Below, one piece after another: positions 11,656 to 22,894 of a stretch of 64,000 bases of DNA. A program made the translations under genes and the position numbers. The stretch is from Molanna angustata. Lineage: Eukaryota > Arthropoda > Insecta > Trichoptera > Molannidae. The stretch lies in NCBI GenBank assembly GCA_963576475.1, contig OY754982.1, forward strand, positions 4,367,201-4,431,200. Direction: 5' to 3'. Each line of letters begins with the position of its first letter. The first letter of the stretch is position 1. Under the pieces are notes generated by a model. It worked only from the letters and a program-made list of their open reading frames with translations, made no database searches and was not told where the DNA came from.

Positions 11656-12262
11656 TTTTTTTTCTTCTGTTATTTATTGTTAACGTTTAGATCTTTTAAG
11701 ATTCACTGTATTTTTTTTCTTCTGTTATTTATTGTTAACGTTTAGATCTTTTAAGATTCACTGTATTTTTTTTCTTCTGTTATTTATTGTTAACGTTTAG
11801 ATCTTTTAAGATTCACTGTATTTTTTTTCTTCTGTTATTTATTGTTAACGTTTAGATCTTTTAAGATTCACTGTATTTTTTTTCTTCTGTTATTTATTGT
11901 TAACGTTTAGATCTTTTAAGATTCACTGTATTTTTTTTCTTCTGTTATTTATTGTTAACGTTTAGATCTTTTAAGATTCACTGTATTTTTTTTCTTCTGT
12001 TATTTATTGTTAACGTTTAGATCTTTTAAGATTCACTGTATTTTTTTTCTTCTGTTATTTATTGTTAACGTTTAGATCTTTTAAGATTCACTGTATTTTT
12101 TTTCTTCTGTTATTTATTGTTAACGTTTAGATCTTTTAAGATTCACTGTATTTTTTTTCTTCTGTTATTTATTGTTAACGTTTAGATCTTTTAAGATTCA
12201 CTGTATTTTTTTTCTTCTGTTATTTATTGTTAACGTTTAGATCTTTTAAGATTCACTGTATT
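11656..12262. repeat. 55-bp minisatellite, 11 near-identical copies
   Basis: Unit CTTCTGTTATTTATTGTTAA...AAGATTCACTGTATTTTTTT, spaced exactly 55 bp from 11664 to 12214. Units are essentially identical, so the array is young or homogenised. It abuts a LINE C-terminal fragment on its left. Confidence 0.97.
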
Positions 12263-12316
12263 TTTTATCTGTGTTATTCTTTTTACATATTTGGTCAATT
12301 GTTTTATGTTTTTTTC

Positions 12317-12460
12317 TACATATTTTGTGTGGAAAACAAAATATCTGAAAATACTCCATAATTAGGATTTAAGGGTTTATAGTTTGGTACGTATTCTTCA
12401 ATTTTATATACAATCGCCATCGACAGTTGGATCTCATGTGTTACATGCAGCTAGTTACTA
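12317..12460 (+). repeat. Dispersed repeat, partner of 15775-15905
   Basis: GGGTTTATAGTTTGGTACGT and GGATCTCATGTGTTACATGC occur with the same spacing at 15775-15905. Confidence 0.75.
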
Positions 12461-12522
12461 TGGATTCTAAAGTTTTTGTGTTAACAGAGTTGAAATCTAT
12501 TTTAAAATAAATGAATAAATAA

Positions 12523-12676
12523 AACCAAGTATTTTTCCACAAAATTCGATTGCAATGATCCCCGTTTTCGCCGAGATGACTCGGCATTAGTTTTATTTTA
12601 GACCTCGATAATGCCGAGTCACCTCGGCGAAAACGTTCGGTCATTGTAATCGAATTTTGTGGAAAAATACTTTGGT
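12523..12676. repeat. Palindrome with about 65-bp arms
   Basis: ATTTTTCCACAAAATTCGAT and TTTTCGCCGAG with GACTCGGCATTA on the left are mirrored by TAATGCCGAGTC, CTCGGCGAAAACG and ATCGAATTTTGTGGAAAAAT on the right. A short TTTTATTTTAGACCTCG centre separates the arms. Probably a foldback MITE. Confidence 0.85.
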
Positions 12677-12769
12677 ATATTTGTTCATTGATAATTATGG
12701 AGTTATGTGAATCATTAGTTTCTCGAGCAGATAGCAAACCCTCCCCAGCACAACGTATAATAAATAATA

Positions 12770-12836
12770 ATAATAATAAATTTGGATAATTTATATAGCG
12801 CCGTTTTTGTGAATATCTCACCTCAAGGGCGCTGAA
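12770..12836. repeat. Short dispersed repeat, partner of 55688-55742
   Basis: ATATAGCGCCGTTTTTGTGA then ATATCTCACCTCAAGGGCG is the reverse complement of CGCCCTTGAGGTGAGATATT with CGCTATATAAATAATCC at 55690. Confidence 0.7.
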
Positions 12837-13530
12837 AAAATGATTACGTTATCATTTCGGCTCTGGTGAGATTTGCGAAAAAGGTGCGTTTTGAGTTTTT
12901 TCCTGAACGAAGTTTTTCCTGAATAGTGTGCTTCTTTGGCCCCGGATCCTAATAACTGGTGGCTCCTGCATAGAAAAGAATTTCTGCGCTGCCACGGTCG
13001 CTAATATCAAAAGTTTTGAAACGTAAGTTTTTGTAACTTGGCTAGGGTCCCCGGTGTGAATTAACGAACCCAAAGCAGAAAGTCAACATAGATGTTGCAT
13101 AATTCCGTGTACAAACATCGTGCATAATTCATGGGCCGCTTTATGTTGCTGGGGTCACCGGTGCGGCCATTTTCTACGTGCGGTGCGGTCTGACATCACA
13201 TAGGTATCTTTCATTTTTTTTTTATTTCGACTCAATCGAGGATGGATTGCGAAGCGCTAGTTATTTATTTATCTTTAACAACCCTTATTCCTCCTTACAC
13301 CTCGTCCTAAATAACACCAAAGAAATCGATCGTTCTGTGTTGGAAACGGGAATGCGTTAGTATTCTGTGAAATGTAAACCTTGCAGAATCTAAGTACCTA
13401 AGGAATCTACTGGAAAGCGTTAAATTCATGCTCCCTTCGTGGATAAAAACGTTCGGGTGACGATTTTAATTCTCCTCTACTATGAAAAATAATACACAAA
13501 TCTCAAGCAGGCTTATATATTTATTTATTT

Positions 13531-13640
13531 ATTTACTAGCTTTTATGTCCCGCCGTTGGCCAAGAATGTAAAATTGTGAAGGAGTAAGCAATCGTTATAA
13601 ATATCGAGATGGTATAAAATAAATAAAATCGTTTTTATAT
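13531..13640. repeat. Left-end fragment of the composite element
   Basis: ACTAGCTTTTATGTCCCGCC followed by GTTGGCCAAGAATGTAAAAT and GTAAGCAATCG matches 25461-25520 closely, then diverges. Confidence 0.75.
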
Positions 13641-13767
13641 TTTTTTTTTTCATTTTTATTGTTGTTTCTGCAGAAAATAATTTCTTAAATATGTAATCTT
13701 GTGTAAGAATGCTGAATATATGACTGGATGAAATCTATGTACGTGCGTTCATGTATGGGGTGTGGAT

Positions 13768-14040
13768 GATATTTTGACGGAGAAAGGTAGGAAATTTCGC
13801 AATATTGGCATAAAGATATTTTGACGGAGAAAGGTAGGAAATTTCGCAATATTGGCATAAAGATATTTTGACGGAGAAAGGTAGGAAATTTCGCAATATT
13901 GGCATAAATATATTTTGACGGAGAAAGGTGGGAAATTTCGCAATATTGGCATAAAGATATTTTGACGGAGAAAGGTAGGAAATTTCGCAATATTGGCATA
14001 AAGATATTTTGACGGAGAAAGGTAGGAAATTTTGCAATAT
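13768..14040. repeat. 47-bp minisatellite, six copies
   Basis: Unit ATTTTGACGGAGAAAGGTAG...GCAATATTGGCATAAAG at 13771, 13818, 13865, 13912, 13959 and 14006. As 47 is not a multiple of three, all three minus frames are open across it with the same peptide words, which is an artefact. Confidence 0.96.
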
Positions 14041-14770
14041 TTTTAATGAGTGAAGCGTATAATGAAATTCCCTGCTCACTTCGGCAACCTGTTGGTCTAT
14101 TATTATCCCAGGGGACTTATTCCCATTCACGTGTAATATTTTGCGATAAGTTTCGCTAATCTTTACGTATCACAGAATGTTACGTATGAGGTGCTGTCAT
14201 TCATAATTATAATCAGTGAAACGAACGAATGTGTGTACGCGTCGCTTTATGTATTTACACAAAACTTAACACCACATCGACATGCCGCATAAAACATTGC
14301 GAATAAATTCACCTGTCGAATGTCATACGTATTTCGCTCCAATCAGAATACCGCGTTACGAACGGTGAACGGAGGTTTTCCCGACATAATGCGAACAACA
14401 GAAAACAGAATAACGATCTGCTAAAAGAAACACATCTAGCGTAAAAATTTGTTTATATTGCCGCGATTAAAGAACCGGAATAGGCCTGCAGGTCATATAT
14501 TATGATATTATAATTTTTACTTATAACATTGTATCCTGTTTGTTTTCAAAATAAATAAATAAATAAATAAAATAGTGAAGAGTTATTATTTTTTTATGCA
14601 TAAAAAAAACTTTGTCCCTTTCGCAATATGATTTGTAGGTAGATATATGTAGGTATATTCGATAGTCGTTATCGAACATAACATTGCATAATTAAGTTGC
14701 TTTGTCCAACTGTCGATTCGTTCACGAGAATTCAATTCTCTGAATGAATCGACATTATTAAGCCAAGATG

Positions 14771-15201
14771 ATAGATATAAAGATATTATGGTTTGGAAAC
14801 AATGTCCCTGACCATAAATACTGTCCACAAATTAAAATGTGCACAACGATCCATGGAGCGGCAAATGCTGGGCATAAGTCTGAGGGATAAAATAACCAAT
14901 ATAGAAATCAGACGCCGAACAAAAATCGCCGATATCATGGATTGGATCGCAAAATTGAAGTGGCAATGGGCAGGACACGTGGCCAGACAGCCAAATTCAA
15001 AATGGACTCCCAAAGTCTTAAAGTGGAGGCCATGGGAAGACAAAAGGGGTGTCGGTCGGCCACAGAAGAGATGGGCCGACGATATTGTTGCGATCGCCGG
15101 AAAGAAATGGATTGAAGCGGCACAGAATAGAGGAAAATGGAGACAAATGGAAGAGGCCTACATCCAGCAGTGGAGGGAAGGCTAGGAAGAAGAAGAAGAA
15201 G
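14771..15201 (+). mobile_element. 5'-truncated RTE-type LINE insertion with GAA tail
   Basis: The frame 14793-15185 reads QRSMERQMLGISLRDKITN, EIRRRTKIADIMDWIAKLKW, QWAGHVARQ, GVGRPQKRWADDI and ends in TAG; this is the classic C-terminal pol tail of RTE-clade LINEs. The 3' end is a GAA microsatellite. An 11-bp target duplication AAGCCAAGATG flanks it (14760-14770 and 15202-15212), showing a complete, 5'-truncated retrotransposition. A different RTE lineage from the piece at 43305. Confidence 0.88.
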
Positions 15202-15269
15202 AAGCCAAGATGCGTGTACGAAGGAAATTTTGTATGGCGTAGTGGACTTTTTGCATGCTAATAACACCA

Positions 15270-15690
15270 ACTAGAGGCCTCGCAGCATATATGTTCCCAT
15301 ACATGGATTTACTCAGAATTCGGAGTTGAACATTTTATGTGAGTTTTGTGTGTGTGTGTTTGTGTGTGTGTGTGCGTGCGTGCGTGCGTGTGTCTGTGTG
15401 TCCTCCCCCCCTTATAACTTTTGATCCGCTCAATTTACAGATTCCAAATTTTCAGAATATATAAAAAGTTATAGGCCTACAAAACTTTTATACTCAGAAT
15501 TGTGAATATTTGTTATAAAAAATATTAACATTGTGTTAGCACATCTCAAATTTTTTTTAACATTTTTTTTAAAAATTGAATTTAGTGACGACATTGCTTG
15601 ATACAATTTGTATGGCAGTAGCCTACACACAATATCTAAGAAGACTTAATAGTTTGATACTAATCATCTCCAAACATACATACATACCAT
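15270..15690 (+). repeat. Dispersed repeat, partner of 23130-23350
   Basis: GGATTTACTCAGAATTCGGA, a (GT)n run, TTTTGATCCGCTCAATTTAC and AAAAGTTATAGGCCTACAAA, also found in reverse order at 23130-23350. Confidence 0.75.
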
Positions 15691-15774
15691 CATGCTGTTT
15701 TCATATTCTGGGTAGGTTCAAAGGACTGACCTCCATACTATCCTATCTTGACATACATACCTAGGTACATGTGT

Positions 15775-15905
15775 TGTATAGAAAACCAAATATCTTAAAA
15801 TATTAAATAATTTGTATTTATGGGTTTATAGTTTGGTACTTATTCTTCAACTATACATACTATCGCTATCGACCGTTAGATCTCATGTGTTACATGCAAC
15901 TAGTA
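15775..15905 (+). repeat. Dispersed repeat, partner of 12317-12460
   Basis: GGGTTTATAGTTTGGTACTT and AGATCTCATGTGTTACATGC, direct orientation. Confidence 0.75.
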
Positions 15906-16359
15906 ATAAAAACAACATGTATAGCAAACATTGTATTGGTATTTAACTTGGTAATAAAATTTGCTCAGTAATTCGTTTCATGACTTTTCACCGCGAATTT
16001 GCTACTATCGTTATCAATATTGTACGATCGAATTGGTTTCGTTTACATATTATATATATTTTTTGTGCCCCCAAAACGTTTCAAAGAAAAACACTCGAGG
16101 GTTTAATGGAGGTAACAAAACTGTATTTATGCGAAGTATTTGAGCGGTTTTGAATAGCGGTGATAATTCCGGTAATTTTTTCGGAGAATTGTACGAAATA
16201 AAAGGTTTTTTATGTGATCTCCGTATTTCCGTTTTTCTCCTTTTTTGAATTGTAACTTTACCCCCAAATATAAGTAACCGTTCTGATTATGGGGTCCAAT
16301 AACGTTCCTTTGCAGAACTTGTCGTACTTCGAAGTCTGGTAAGATATCTTAATTCTGAA

Positions 16360-16420
16360 CCAAATGTTTAGGACTCGAATCCAGGTGGAGGTACAGTTGT
16401 GAGACGATTAATATAATCTC
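16360..16420 (+). mobile_element. SINE fragment (second family)
   Basis: AGGACTCGAATCCAGGTGGA resembles the box B region and TGTGAGACGATTAATAT matches the tail of the copy at 47479. The head and most of the body are missing. Confidence 0.45.
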
Positions 16421-16476
16421 ATATTTATTTGTTTATTTTTTTTTTTGGATTTGTTTATTTATTTATTGAATTATTT

Positions 16477-16587
<111 letters not shown>

Positions 16588-16689
16588 CCCTTAACAAACA
16601 TTAAAAAACACATATTGAATACAAACATAAACTTAGCAAAAAGAACGAAAAATCTTATAACAAAATAAATATATTGAATATCTCCCAAA

Positions 16690-17235
16690 CGAAAACGAGT
16701 GTGTTGTGGCCAACGTTATACTCCTCACTAGCAAGTCACTCCACAAAGTATTCAAATTTTGTATGGAAAATTTTCAAAAATTTTATGAAATAAGTTTGTT
16801 AAATAATTATTTATTTCAATATTTTATTTACTTGATAATATTTCGTCAATGCCATTTTATGAAAGTGATGTGCCTTTTAACCAATTTGAAAATAAAAATT
16901 TCAAATTTTAAGTTTCCTGAGTTTGGGGGCATTTTGAAGTATTTGACTGAAAATTGAGAATCGCTATTCAGATATCCTAAGTGAGTATTAGGAATGCAGG
17001 TTTGCAAAATTTGAAAATAATCGAATTAGTATACTTTAGTTTATAATCGATAAAGTAAAATAAACACGCCGTACATAGCACACACACAGATACATTGTGA
17101 TAAAACTTTCAGAGTAGGTACAATCTCAGCATGATACTAGTTGATAATCTGCAATAAAAAAATAGCCTTAAAAATTTTGAAATCATAACTCTCCACTTTA
17201 TCCCCTTGGGTTAGTGAGGAGGAAAAATAAGTCAT
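16690..17235 (-). repeat. Repeat family A-related element
   Basis: Begins ACGAGTGTGTTGTGGCCAAC and ends AACTCTCCACTTTATCCCC. Its order is the reverse of the copy at 34320-34935, with shared words GTATTCAAATTTTGTATGGA and TCTGTATCCTAA-like segments. Confidence 0.7.
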
Positions 17236-17752
17236 TTTTCGTTCACCATATAAATTTCAGATTATTTTCTTTAGCCAATTCAAAGTATATAGTTTTAAAG
17301 ATCTTCGTAAATATAAAAAATAATAGCTTAAATAACGCGTACAATGAACAAATTATGTTTATTGTAACTAAAACGCACTTATTTTTCTAAAAACAACTTT
17401 TACATAATAACGGAAAAAATCCCTAATTGTATAGAGAATATCCTGTTTTTAACGTGTAACAACACCAAATACATTCTTACCAACAACTACGAAATGCACT
17501 TTTCATTCACAAGTCAACGTTGTTGTTATTACAGTACGGCCAGTATAACGCGACGTCCTACGTAGGCGATTCAAAGCGAATGCGAAGCGGCGCGGCGCGG
17601 CGCGAAATTAACAAACAGTCGGTAACTATGGTAGTGTCCTACGTTACCGACCGCGAGTTGGTTTCGATGCGGCACGGCGCGATGCGAAGCAAACGCGATC
17701 AGTTGGTTTGATATTTTCGCGCGAATTGATAGCGGCGCCATTGTTTTTTGAC

Positions 17753-17860
17753 ATGTCAGAAACAGAAATTTTAATTTTTGTCCATGAACGTCCCATATTA
17801 TGGGACAAAAGAATTATTAAGTATTATCGAACCGCGAATTTTAGGATTTGGCAAAAATAA
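17753..17860 (+). pseudogene. MADF-domain N-terminal mini-ORF of Harbinger-like copy 1
   Basis: Thirty-five codons ATG to TAA: MSETEILIFVHERPILWDKR then IIKYYRTANFRIWQK. This matches the start of MADF domains (LI..V.ERP.LWD......YR....R...W), the Myb/SANT-like DNA-binding module encoded by the accessory gene of PIF/Harbinger transposons. It stops at the tryptophan-centred third helix region. In copy 3 the frame is shifted after the LWDKR-equivalent part; in copy 2 it is broken by the LINE. Confidence 0.6.
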
Positions 17861-17895
17861 ATGGGACTACAAGTAAACACATTTATTTATTATTG

Positions 17896-18129
17896 CTATT
17901 TTACAATAGGATGTTGTTCAAAACACACTAAGTTTTCTATCGCTTGCACGAATGTCCAATTTTGATATGTTTCCCGGAAAGATGTAAATTCAGTCTCATT
18001 TATTAATTCAAGATCTCGTAATTCTTCATACAAATCGTGATATCCCCCATAAATATGCCTCTCTAAGTACACAATATTAGTTTCACTTCTCTGGCGTACA
18101 TACTTCTTGAGTATTTTATATACGTACAT
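17896..18129 (-). pseudogene. Transposase-like N-terminal remnant, copy 1
   Basis: Minus frame of 77 codons: YKILKKYVRQRSETNIVYLE, RHIYGGYHDLYEELRDLELI, NETEFTSFRETYQ. The pattern of an aromatic/basic start, G-x-Y/F-H-x-L-x-x-E-L-R and then F-x-x-F-R resembles the N-terminal domain of Harbinger nucleases, before the catalytic region. The same frame is present in copy 3 (32929-33231) with few differences. Assignment is inferred from pattern only. Confidence 0.5.
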
Positions 18130-18367
18130 CCATGACAGTAGCTAGCGGCAGAGGGAACGATTCGCGCACACGTAGGACAGAGCCGCCGCGTCGCACCGCA
18201 TCGTATTGAATTCGCTTGTATCCGCACCGCATCGCTTCGCAATCGCGTTCGCTTTGAATCGCCTACGTAGGACGTAGCGTTAGAGTGCGTCTGGCTCCCC
18301 GCTATACCTCTACTTACTTCCTTGCGTCTCACCATCAACAACATAGTTATCACAGATTGTCAACCAG

Positions 18368-18589
18368 TTATTTTTTGTTATCGTAAAAATTTGAAATTTC
18401 GTTGAATAGACAAATATAATAAACATACCTGATTACCTGACCGCTAATACCTAAAGCCTCAGCAACTCGTATGCACACATTTTCGATAGAAATTAGCGGT
18501 CCACCATTTTCTTTTTCCATTGTAAAATAATCCCGAAGACGAATCACAAATTCGCGACACTGGGGATTCAACACTTGACGTTTAGGCAT
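18368..18589 (-). pseudogene. Helix-turn-helix N-terminal exon of a transposase-derived protein
   Basis: The minus frame starts MPKRQVLNPQCREFVIRLRD and continues YFTMEKENGGPLISIENVCI and RVAEALGISGQVIR, then meets a good donor (ATCAG|GTATGT, minus strand, intron starting near 18431). The block LRDYFxxEKENGGPL...V..RVAEALGIS resembles the N-terminal HTH domain of insect proteins that carry a DDE-type (IS630/Tc1-like) endonuclease downstream. No second exon was identified. It starts about 90 bp outside Harbinger copy 1. It could be the first exon of a domesticated or decayed element. Confidence 0.5.
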
Positions 18590-18599
18590 ATTTAAGTAA

Positions 18600-19625
18600 T
18601 TTTAAACTGACAAAAAATAAACTTTCACCGTTAGATGTTTCAATTACGAGGACTCGTTTAAAACTAAAGAATATAAGCCGGGGGTGATAACTAATACCGT
18701 TGATTTTGGAAATCCCTGACAATAATAGGCAAACAAAAATTAGTTATAAGTTATAAGTCATAAAATGCATTATTTCCAGTTTTGTGTCAAGATTCATTTG
18801 GTAATCCCCCAGTTAGCAACTAGTAAGTACATAGGTACATAGCAATAGTGAAAATAACAATTTGTTTGAACAATGGTGACTAATACCTACTAATCAATAC
18901 AGTATAACAATAGAGCTATTGAAACTATTTTTCGTTAGTAAGTACCTACTTATTTGTAATTTAATATCCTCTTTTTTTAATATAGAAAATAAAATATTCT
19001 ATAAAAATTCCTTTGATTGCCAATATCTGTCCATGCGGGAAAGTGACAATCATACCCGAAAAGCATTCGTATACTGGCCCGACTGTAATCCTTTTTATGG
19101 CTGTTTAATTTAATATTCGCGTCCGAAACAATTTATCATAGATTTCACCTAAACGAGCCCATTATACGGTGGGCGGCCATATTTTTTTTTTCTTTTTCTC
19201 TTTAGGCCGTAAATTAAGAGGAAAGGGAATAAGAATTTATTGTAAATTTTCTTAAGGAAACGATAAATCGTTGTGTGGGTTTCCGTGAGAGCCATTGCCT
19301 TCGTTAAAGAGTTGGGTCACGTATTTCATAATTTTATTATTTGATGTACGTTTTTCTAGTATTTTTACCCGTTGTATTTGCTGAGCGCACACCGGAAGGA
19401 CAAAACGCTGTATTGTGCAATATTATTGACCGTTTGGCGAAAGATGTTGAAGCGCAAAGTGGAAAAAATATGTAACCATTCAATACCCAGTACATACTAC
19501 TGGTATAGTGAAGAAGTTATTCGTCTTTGATTGAAAAAAATTGTCAACGGTGTCTCATCTATCTGTGGCTCTATAACCCAGGTCGTGTCTTGCCTCCTGA
19601 ATTAGTTTAATGAGGTATAATATTA
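18600..19625. other. No gene seen
   Basis: AT-rich intergenic sequence. The 18919-19113 frame is unrecognised. Confidence 0.5.
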
Positions 19626-19628
19626 CCC

Positions 19629-19985
19629 ATACATACCATCACGCCATATCCCTTACGGAGTAGGCAGAGAGACCCGAGTGCCATACTCCTCTATTTTTGC
19701 ACACATTCCTAGCTTCCTTTACATCCATGCTTCGTCTCATACATGCTCGTCGATTATTCAAGCTTCTTATATTTCCTTCTTTCAAAATATCATTTACATG
19801 GTCATGCCATCCCTTTCTGGGGCGGCCCCTGCTATTCACTCCATCTCTTACACCCATGTATATTTTTTTGGTCAGTCGTTCATCATTCATTCTTTCAATA
19901 TGTCCAAACCACCTCAAGGAATTAACTTTCATTTTACTTATAATACTCTTCTTCATCTTGCATTCCCTCCTTATGTATAATATAA
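19629..19985 (-). pseudogene. RTE-like LINE 3' fragment
   Basis: Minus frame 19639-19956 reads MKVNSLRWFGHIERMNDERL, GRPRKGWHDHVNDILKEGN and ends VRDMA, almost identical to the copy at 43305. It is truncated at the RRECKMKK region, directly against the foldback element at 19986. Confidence 0.85.
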
Positions 19986-20368
19986 CCCCATATTCAGTAA
20001 CTATTGTAACTAAAATAAAATTGTAGATTTTAGATTTACGGTCTTATTTCAGCGTTATAAAATATCAACTAGGACTAAATGGAATTGGAACGTACCTATT
20101 TTGGCCGGAATGTTCTTAAATAGTTCCTGAATAAGACGTATTTTGAATAATTATGAAGATGATGAAAATTTCATAATTTTCATAATTATACATAATACGT
20201 CTGATTCAGTAACTTTTTAAGAACGTTCCGGCCAAAATAGGTACCTACGTTCCTATTCTATTTCGTCCAAGATGATATTTTATAACGCTAAAATACGACC
20301 GTAAATCTAAAGTCTACAATTTTAGAACGTTCCTATTTTAGTTACAATAGTTACTGAATAGGGGGTAT
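19986..20368. mobile_element. Foldback (palindromic) element, about 380 bp
   Basis: Arms of about 160 bp: CCCCATATTCAGTAACTATT at the left against the complement AATAGTTACTGAATAGGGGG at the right. Inner blocks such as GATTTACGGTC, GCGTTATAAAATATC, TATTTTGGCCGGAA and GAATAAGACGTATT are mirrored. The centre is AT-rich (20160-20190). It is followed by the repeat at 20380-20660. Confidence 0.88.
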
Positions 20369-20374
20369 TGTGAT

Positions 20375-20665
20375 GCATAAATTACTCTACGATTTCGAAG
20401 ATTACCAAGACATCGAAGTGTCAAAATATCTATAAATAGCATTTACAAATCAGCGCCACCAATATAACAGCGCTGAAATAATTGTCATTGACAAGAAAAA
20501 GTACTTATTAATATCCACATTTTGTTCGAGTACGCTTTCTCGAGTGAGACGGCGTACGTATTTTACTTTTAATACGGATTTTCGAGCATGATCTCAAGAT
20601 GGTCTTGAGACGACACATTTGGAGAACGTTCTTGAGAATTATTCTATAATTTGGGACTTTTTCTC
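20375..20665 (-). repeat. Dispersed repeat, partner of 4770-5060
   Basis: In reverse orientation to 4770-5060, sharing GCGTACGTATTTTACTTTTA, ATCTCAAGATGGTCTTGAGA, TCGAGTACGCTTTCTCGAGT and TCAAAATATCTATAAATAGC. No coding frame. Confidence 0.8.
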
Positions 20666-20744
20666 GCTTTGAAACATTATACAATCAAGAAGTGGTGTGT
20701 GCGCAAGATTGAGTAGATATAAGATCGTACTTGGTGCTTTTAAA

Positions 20745-20850
20745 GTTCTTTTATTTATTTATTTTAATATTTCTATACATATAATTAATACACTGGCGGG
20801 CATATTGCCTAATGGCAGTTTCTTCCAACCAACCAGAGTAAACTTTAAAT
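20745..20850 (-). repeat. LINE/SINE 3' end with hairpin
   Basis: TTTATTTATTTATTTTAATA tail then GGCGGGCATATTGCCTAATG and GCAGTTTCTTCCAACCAACC. Confidence 0.6.
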
Positions 20851-21849
20851 ATACAAAACAGTGTGTACTATGGTAATAAGTTAATCAAATTACAAAATAA
20901 ATAAAGATAGCAGAAGAGGTGAAAAAAAACAAAGAAGATAGCATATAAGAACAATTCATAGCAATGATAGGAAGACTAAAGGATAAGGAAAGGAAGAGGA
21001 GAGGAAGATGTAATCAGGTGTTGTCAGATAAATGTTTTTGCTTTAGCCTTTTCTTGAAGATGTTTAGTGAGATGGATTTGAAGTGCAAGGAAGTGTTCAT
21101 TATTATTATTATGTCAATATACATAATATCCTAATGACGAAAGGTTGTGACATACCATCAGTTGCTCTACCTCTCACATTCCTCCACTTTTCTATTTCTA
21201 TTCCTACATTTCCTCCCCCATCTCCGTCATTACCCCTGTTTCTTTTCTCATATGTATATTTTTTTAACTCACATATTTTTTATTAGTTTCTAGTATATAA
21301 TATTAATATTTTTTTCAGAATCAACTGTAAATACGTACTTTGTTGACAGTTTTTTTGGCCTTGATTAATTACTTATTGTTTATGTTCATATTAGTTAATA
21401 ATGCTGTTATTGTCCCAAATAAACTAAATAAATAAATACGTAATAGATCTTCGTTCGAAGTTGAATCGGGGCATTGTCTTATAATAATCTTCGACCGAAT
21501 AATAATCGAAAGAGGCTGACGATTTAAGTTCGTATCGGAATCGAATTGTGCCGGCATCTGGCATTATGTTTCACATTCAATATTAATACAACATGGCGTG
21601 TATTGAACTCACGACCTTCCTCCGTTTGGTAATTTGATTGAATTATCATGGCCGACAATCACAGGTACACTAAATATATTATTATATACTTGTCGTTTAT
21701 TGGTAATGTAATTTCAACCGATAATTTATTATTATTATTCATCTTCTCAGACAACACAGCAATATTACAATACATATAGCCAGCCAATGGACGGTCATCA
21801 AACGAATCGATACACTTTTCGAGAACAATATCGATGATATACGTCCTAA

Positions 21850-22597
21850 AACAGAGTCCTACCTAAATACTAAATTCCAAATACTAACCACGTTTTCATT
21901 GCACAGTCGCTCACTCAAGTTAGGAGATCACGTGGCTTCCTAACTGGAGGATGCTACGAAGTTTTTGCATGAGAATTGCATTGCAGAGACATAATATCTA
22001 AATACTAAGCGCATGCGCATCGGCGTAAACTAACATTTGCGAACTGTCAAAAAGTAAGGTTAAATCAAGGTTGCATCAATTAAACCCGCTTGGTACACGC
22101 GGATTCCAACATAGCTTTGGACCCTTCCAAAAGTAAGGTTGATAGCGAGGAACCTTACGAGTGGTTTAATACTAAAATACGAGATTTTTTCGGTGGATGA
22201 TGATTTTATCGCCTTCACTTAATATGTATTTGGTAATTTTATCAAATCAAATACCAGAGTATTCAGCGATCTATACGAGATACCGAAAATTCGCTGGAAT
22301 TTCTGAAAAATCGTGACATCGAGCTGTCAGTGAAGTTGGTTACATAATATGTTTGTGTTGCAAAAAAGCAAACAAAACATTTTAAACGTCAGCCTAAGCC
22401 CATAGAAAGCTGTCTTATCTCTTTTCTTCATACACAATAATGTGAAATTCTACGCCATCGACCTTGAATTTGGCGTAGTAGTTAGTATTTAGTTAGTGAT
22501 GTCTCTGCAACGCAATTGCTAACATAAGAATACTAAATACTCCAGTGAAGTTAGGAGTTATTATTTAGGCACCTATGACTGTGCATTCGGGTCTTAA
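21850..22597. mobile_element. MITE family K, second copy
   Basis: Shares ACAGAGTCCTACCTAAATAC, TTTTCATTGCACAGTCGC, AGCGCATGCGCATCGGCGTA and the right end TGACTGTGCATTCGGGTCTT with the element at 36902-37536. It carries an extra 100 bp or so near 22070-22140. Confidence 0.78.
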
Positions 22598-22894
22598 TCT
22601 TGTCTTATGACAGTTATAACGATGGTGTCTGTCGAAATAAAACAGTTTATTCAATAAAACATAACGATCAAAAACGTTTTTATCGATGTTTGATTATTAT
22701 AGATACTATGATCATGACATTTTTGCTAACCTGTTGGTTTTACGGAAGCTGTTTTAATTGTATGTATTTTCTGAAGGTGTCAAATTATGTGATCTCTTCG
22801 TTTTTTAAGACTCAATTACGCCAAGATCGAAATCATGTCAAACCGATTGATTGACTATTTAATTCCTTGGTTGATTTCATTATAATAGTTGTTA

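Larger units (their letters stand above)
17549..18279. mobile_element. PIF/Harbinger-like element, copy 1 (731 bp)
   Basis: Same terminal inverted repeats as copy 2. Flanks are TAA on the left and TTA on the right, consistent with a TWA-type target. It carries the remains of two inward-facing genes: a MADF-domain start on + and a transposase-like N-terminal segment on -. The middle of the parent element, with the catalytic nuclease, is missing, so it is a deletion derivative moved in trans. Confidence 0.82.

Noticed and set aside
13685..14130. Repetitive protein genes on the minus strand
   Set aside because: The three frames carry the same words because a 47-bp unit shifts frame each copy; a tandem repeat artefact.
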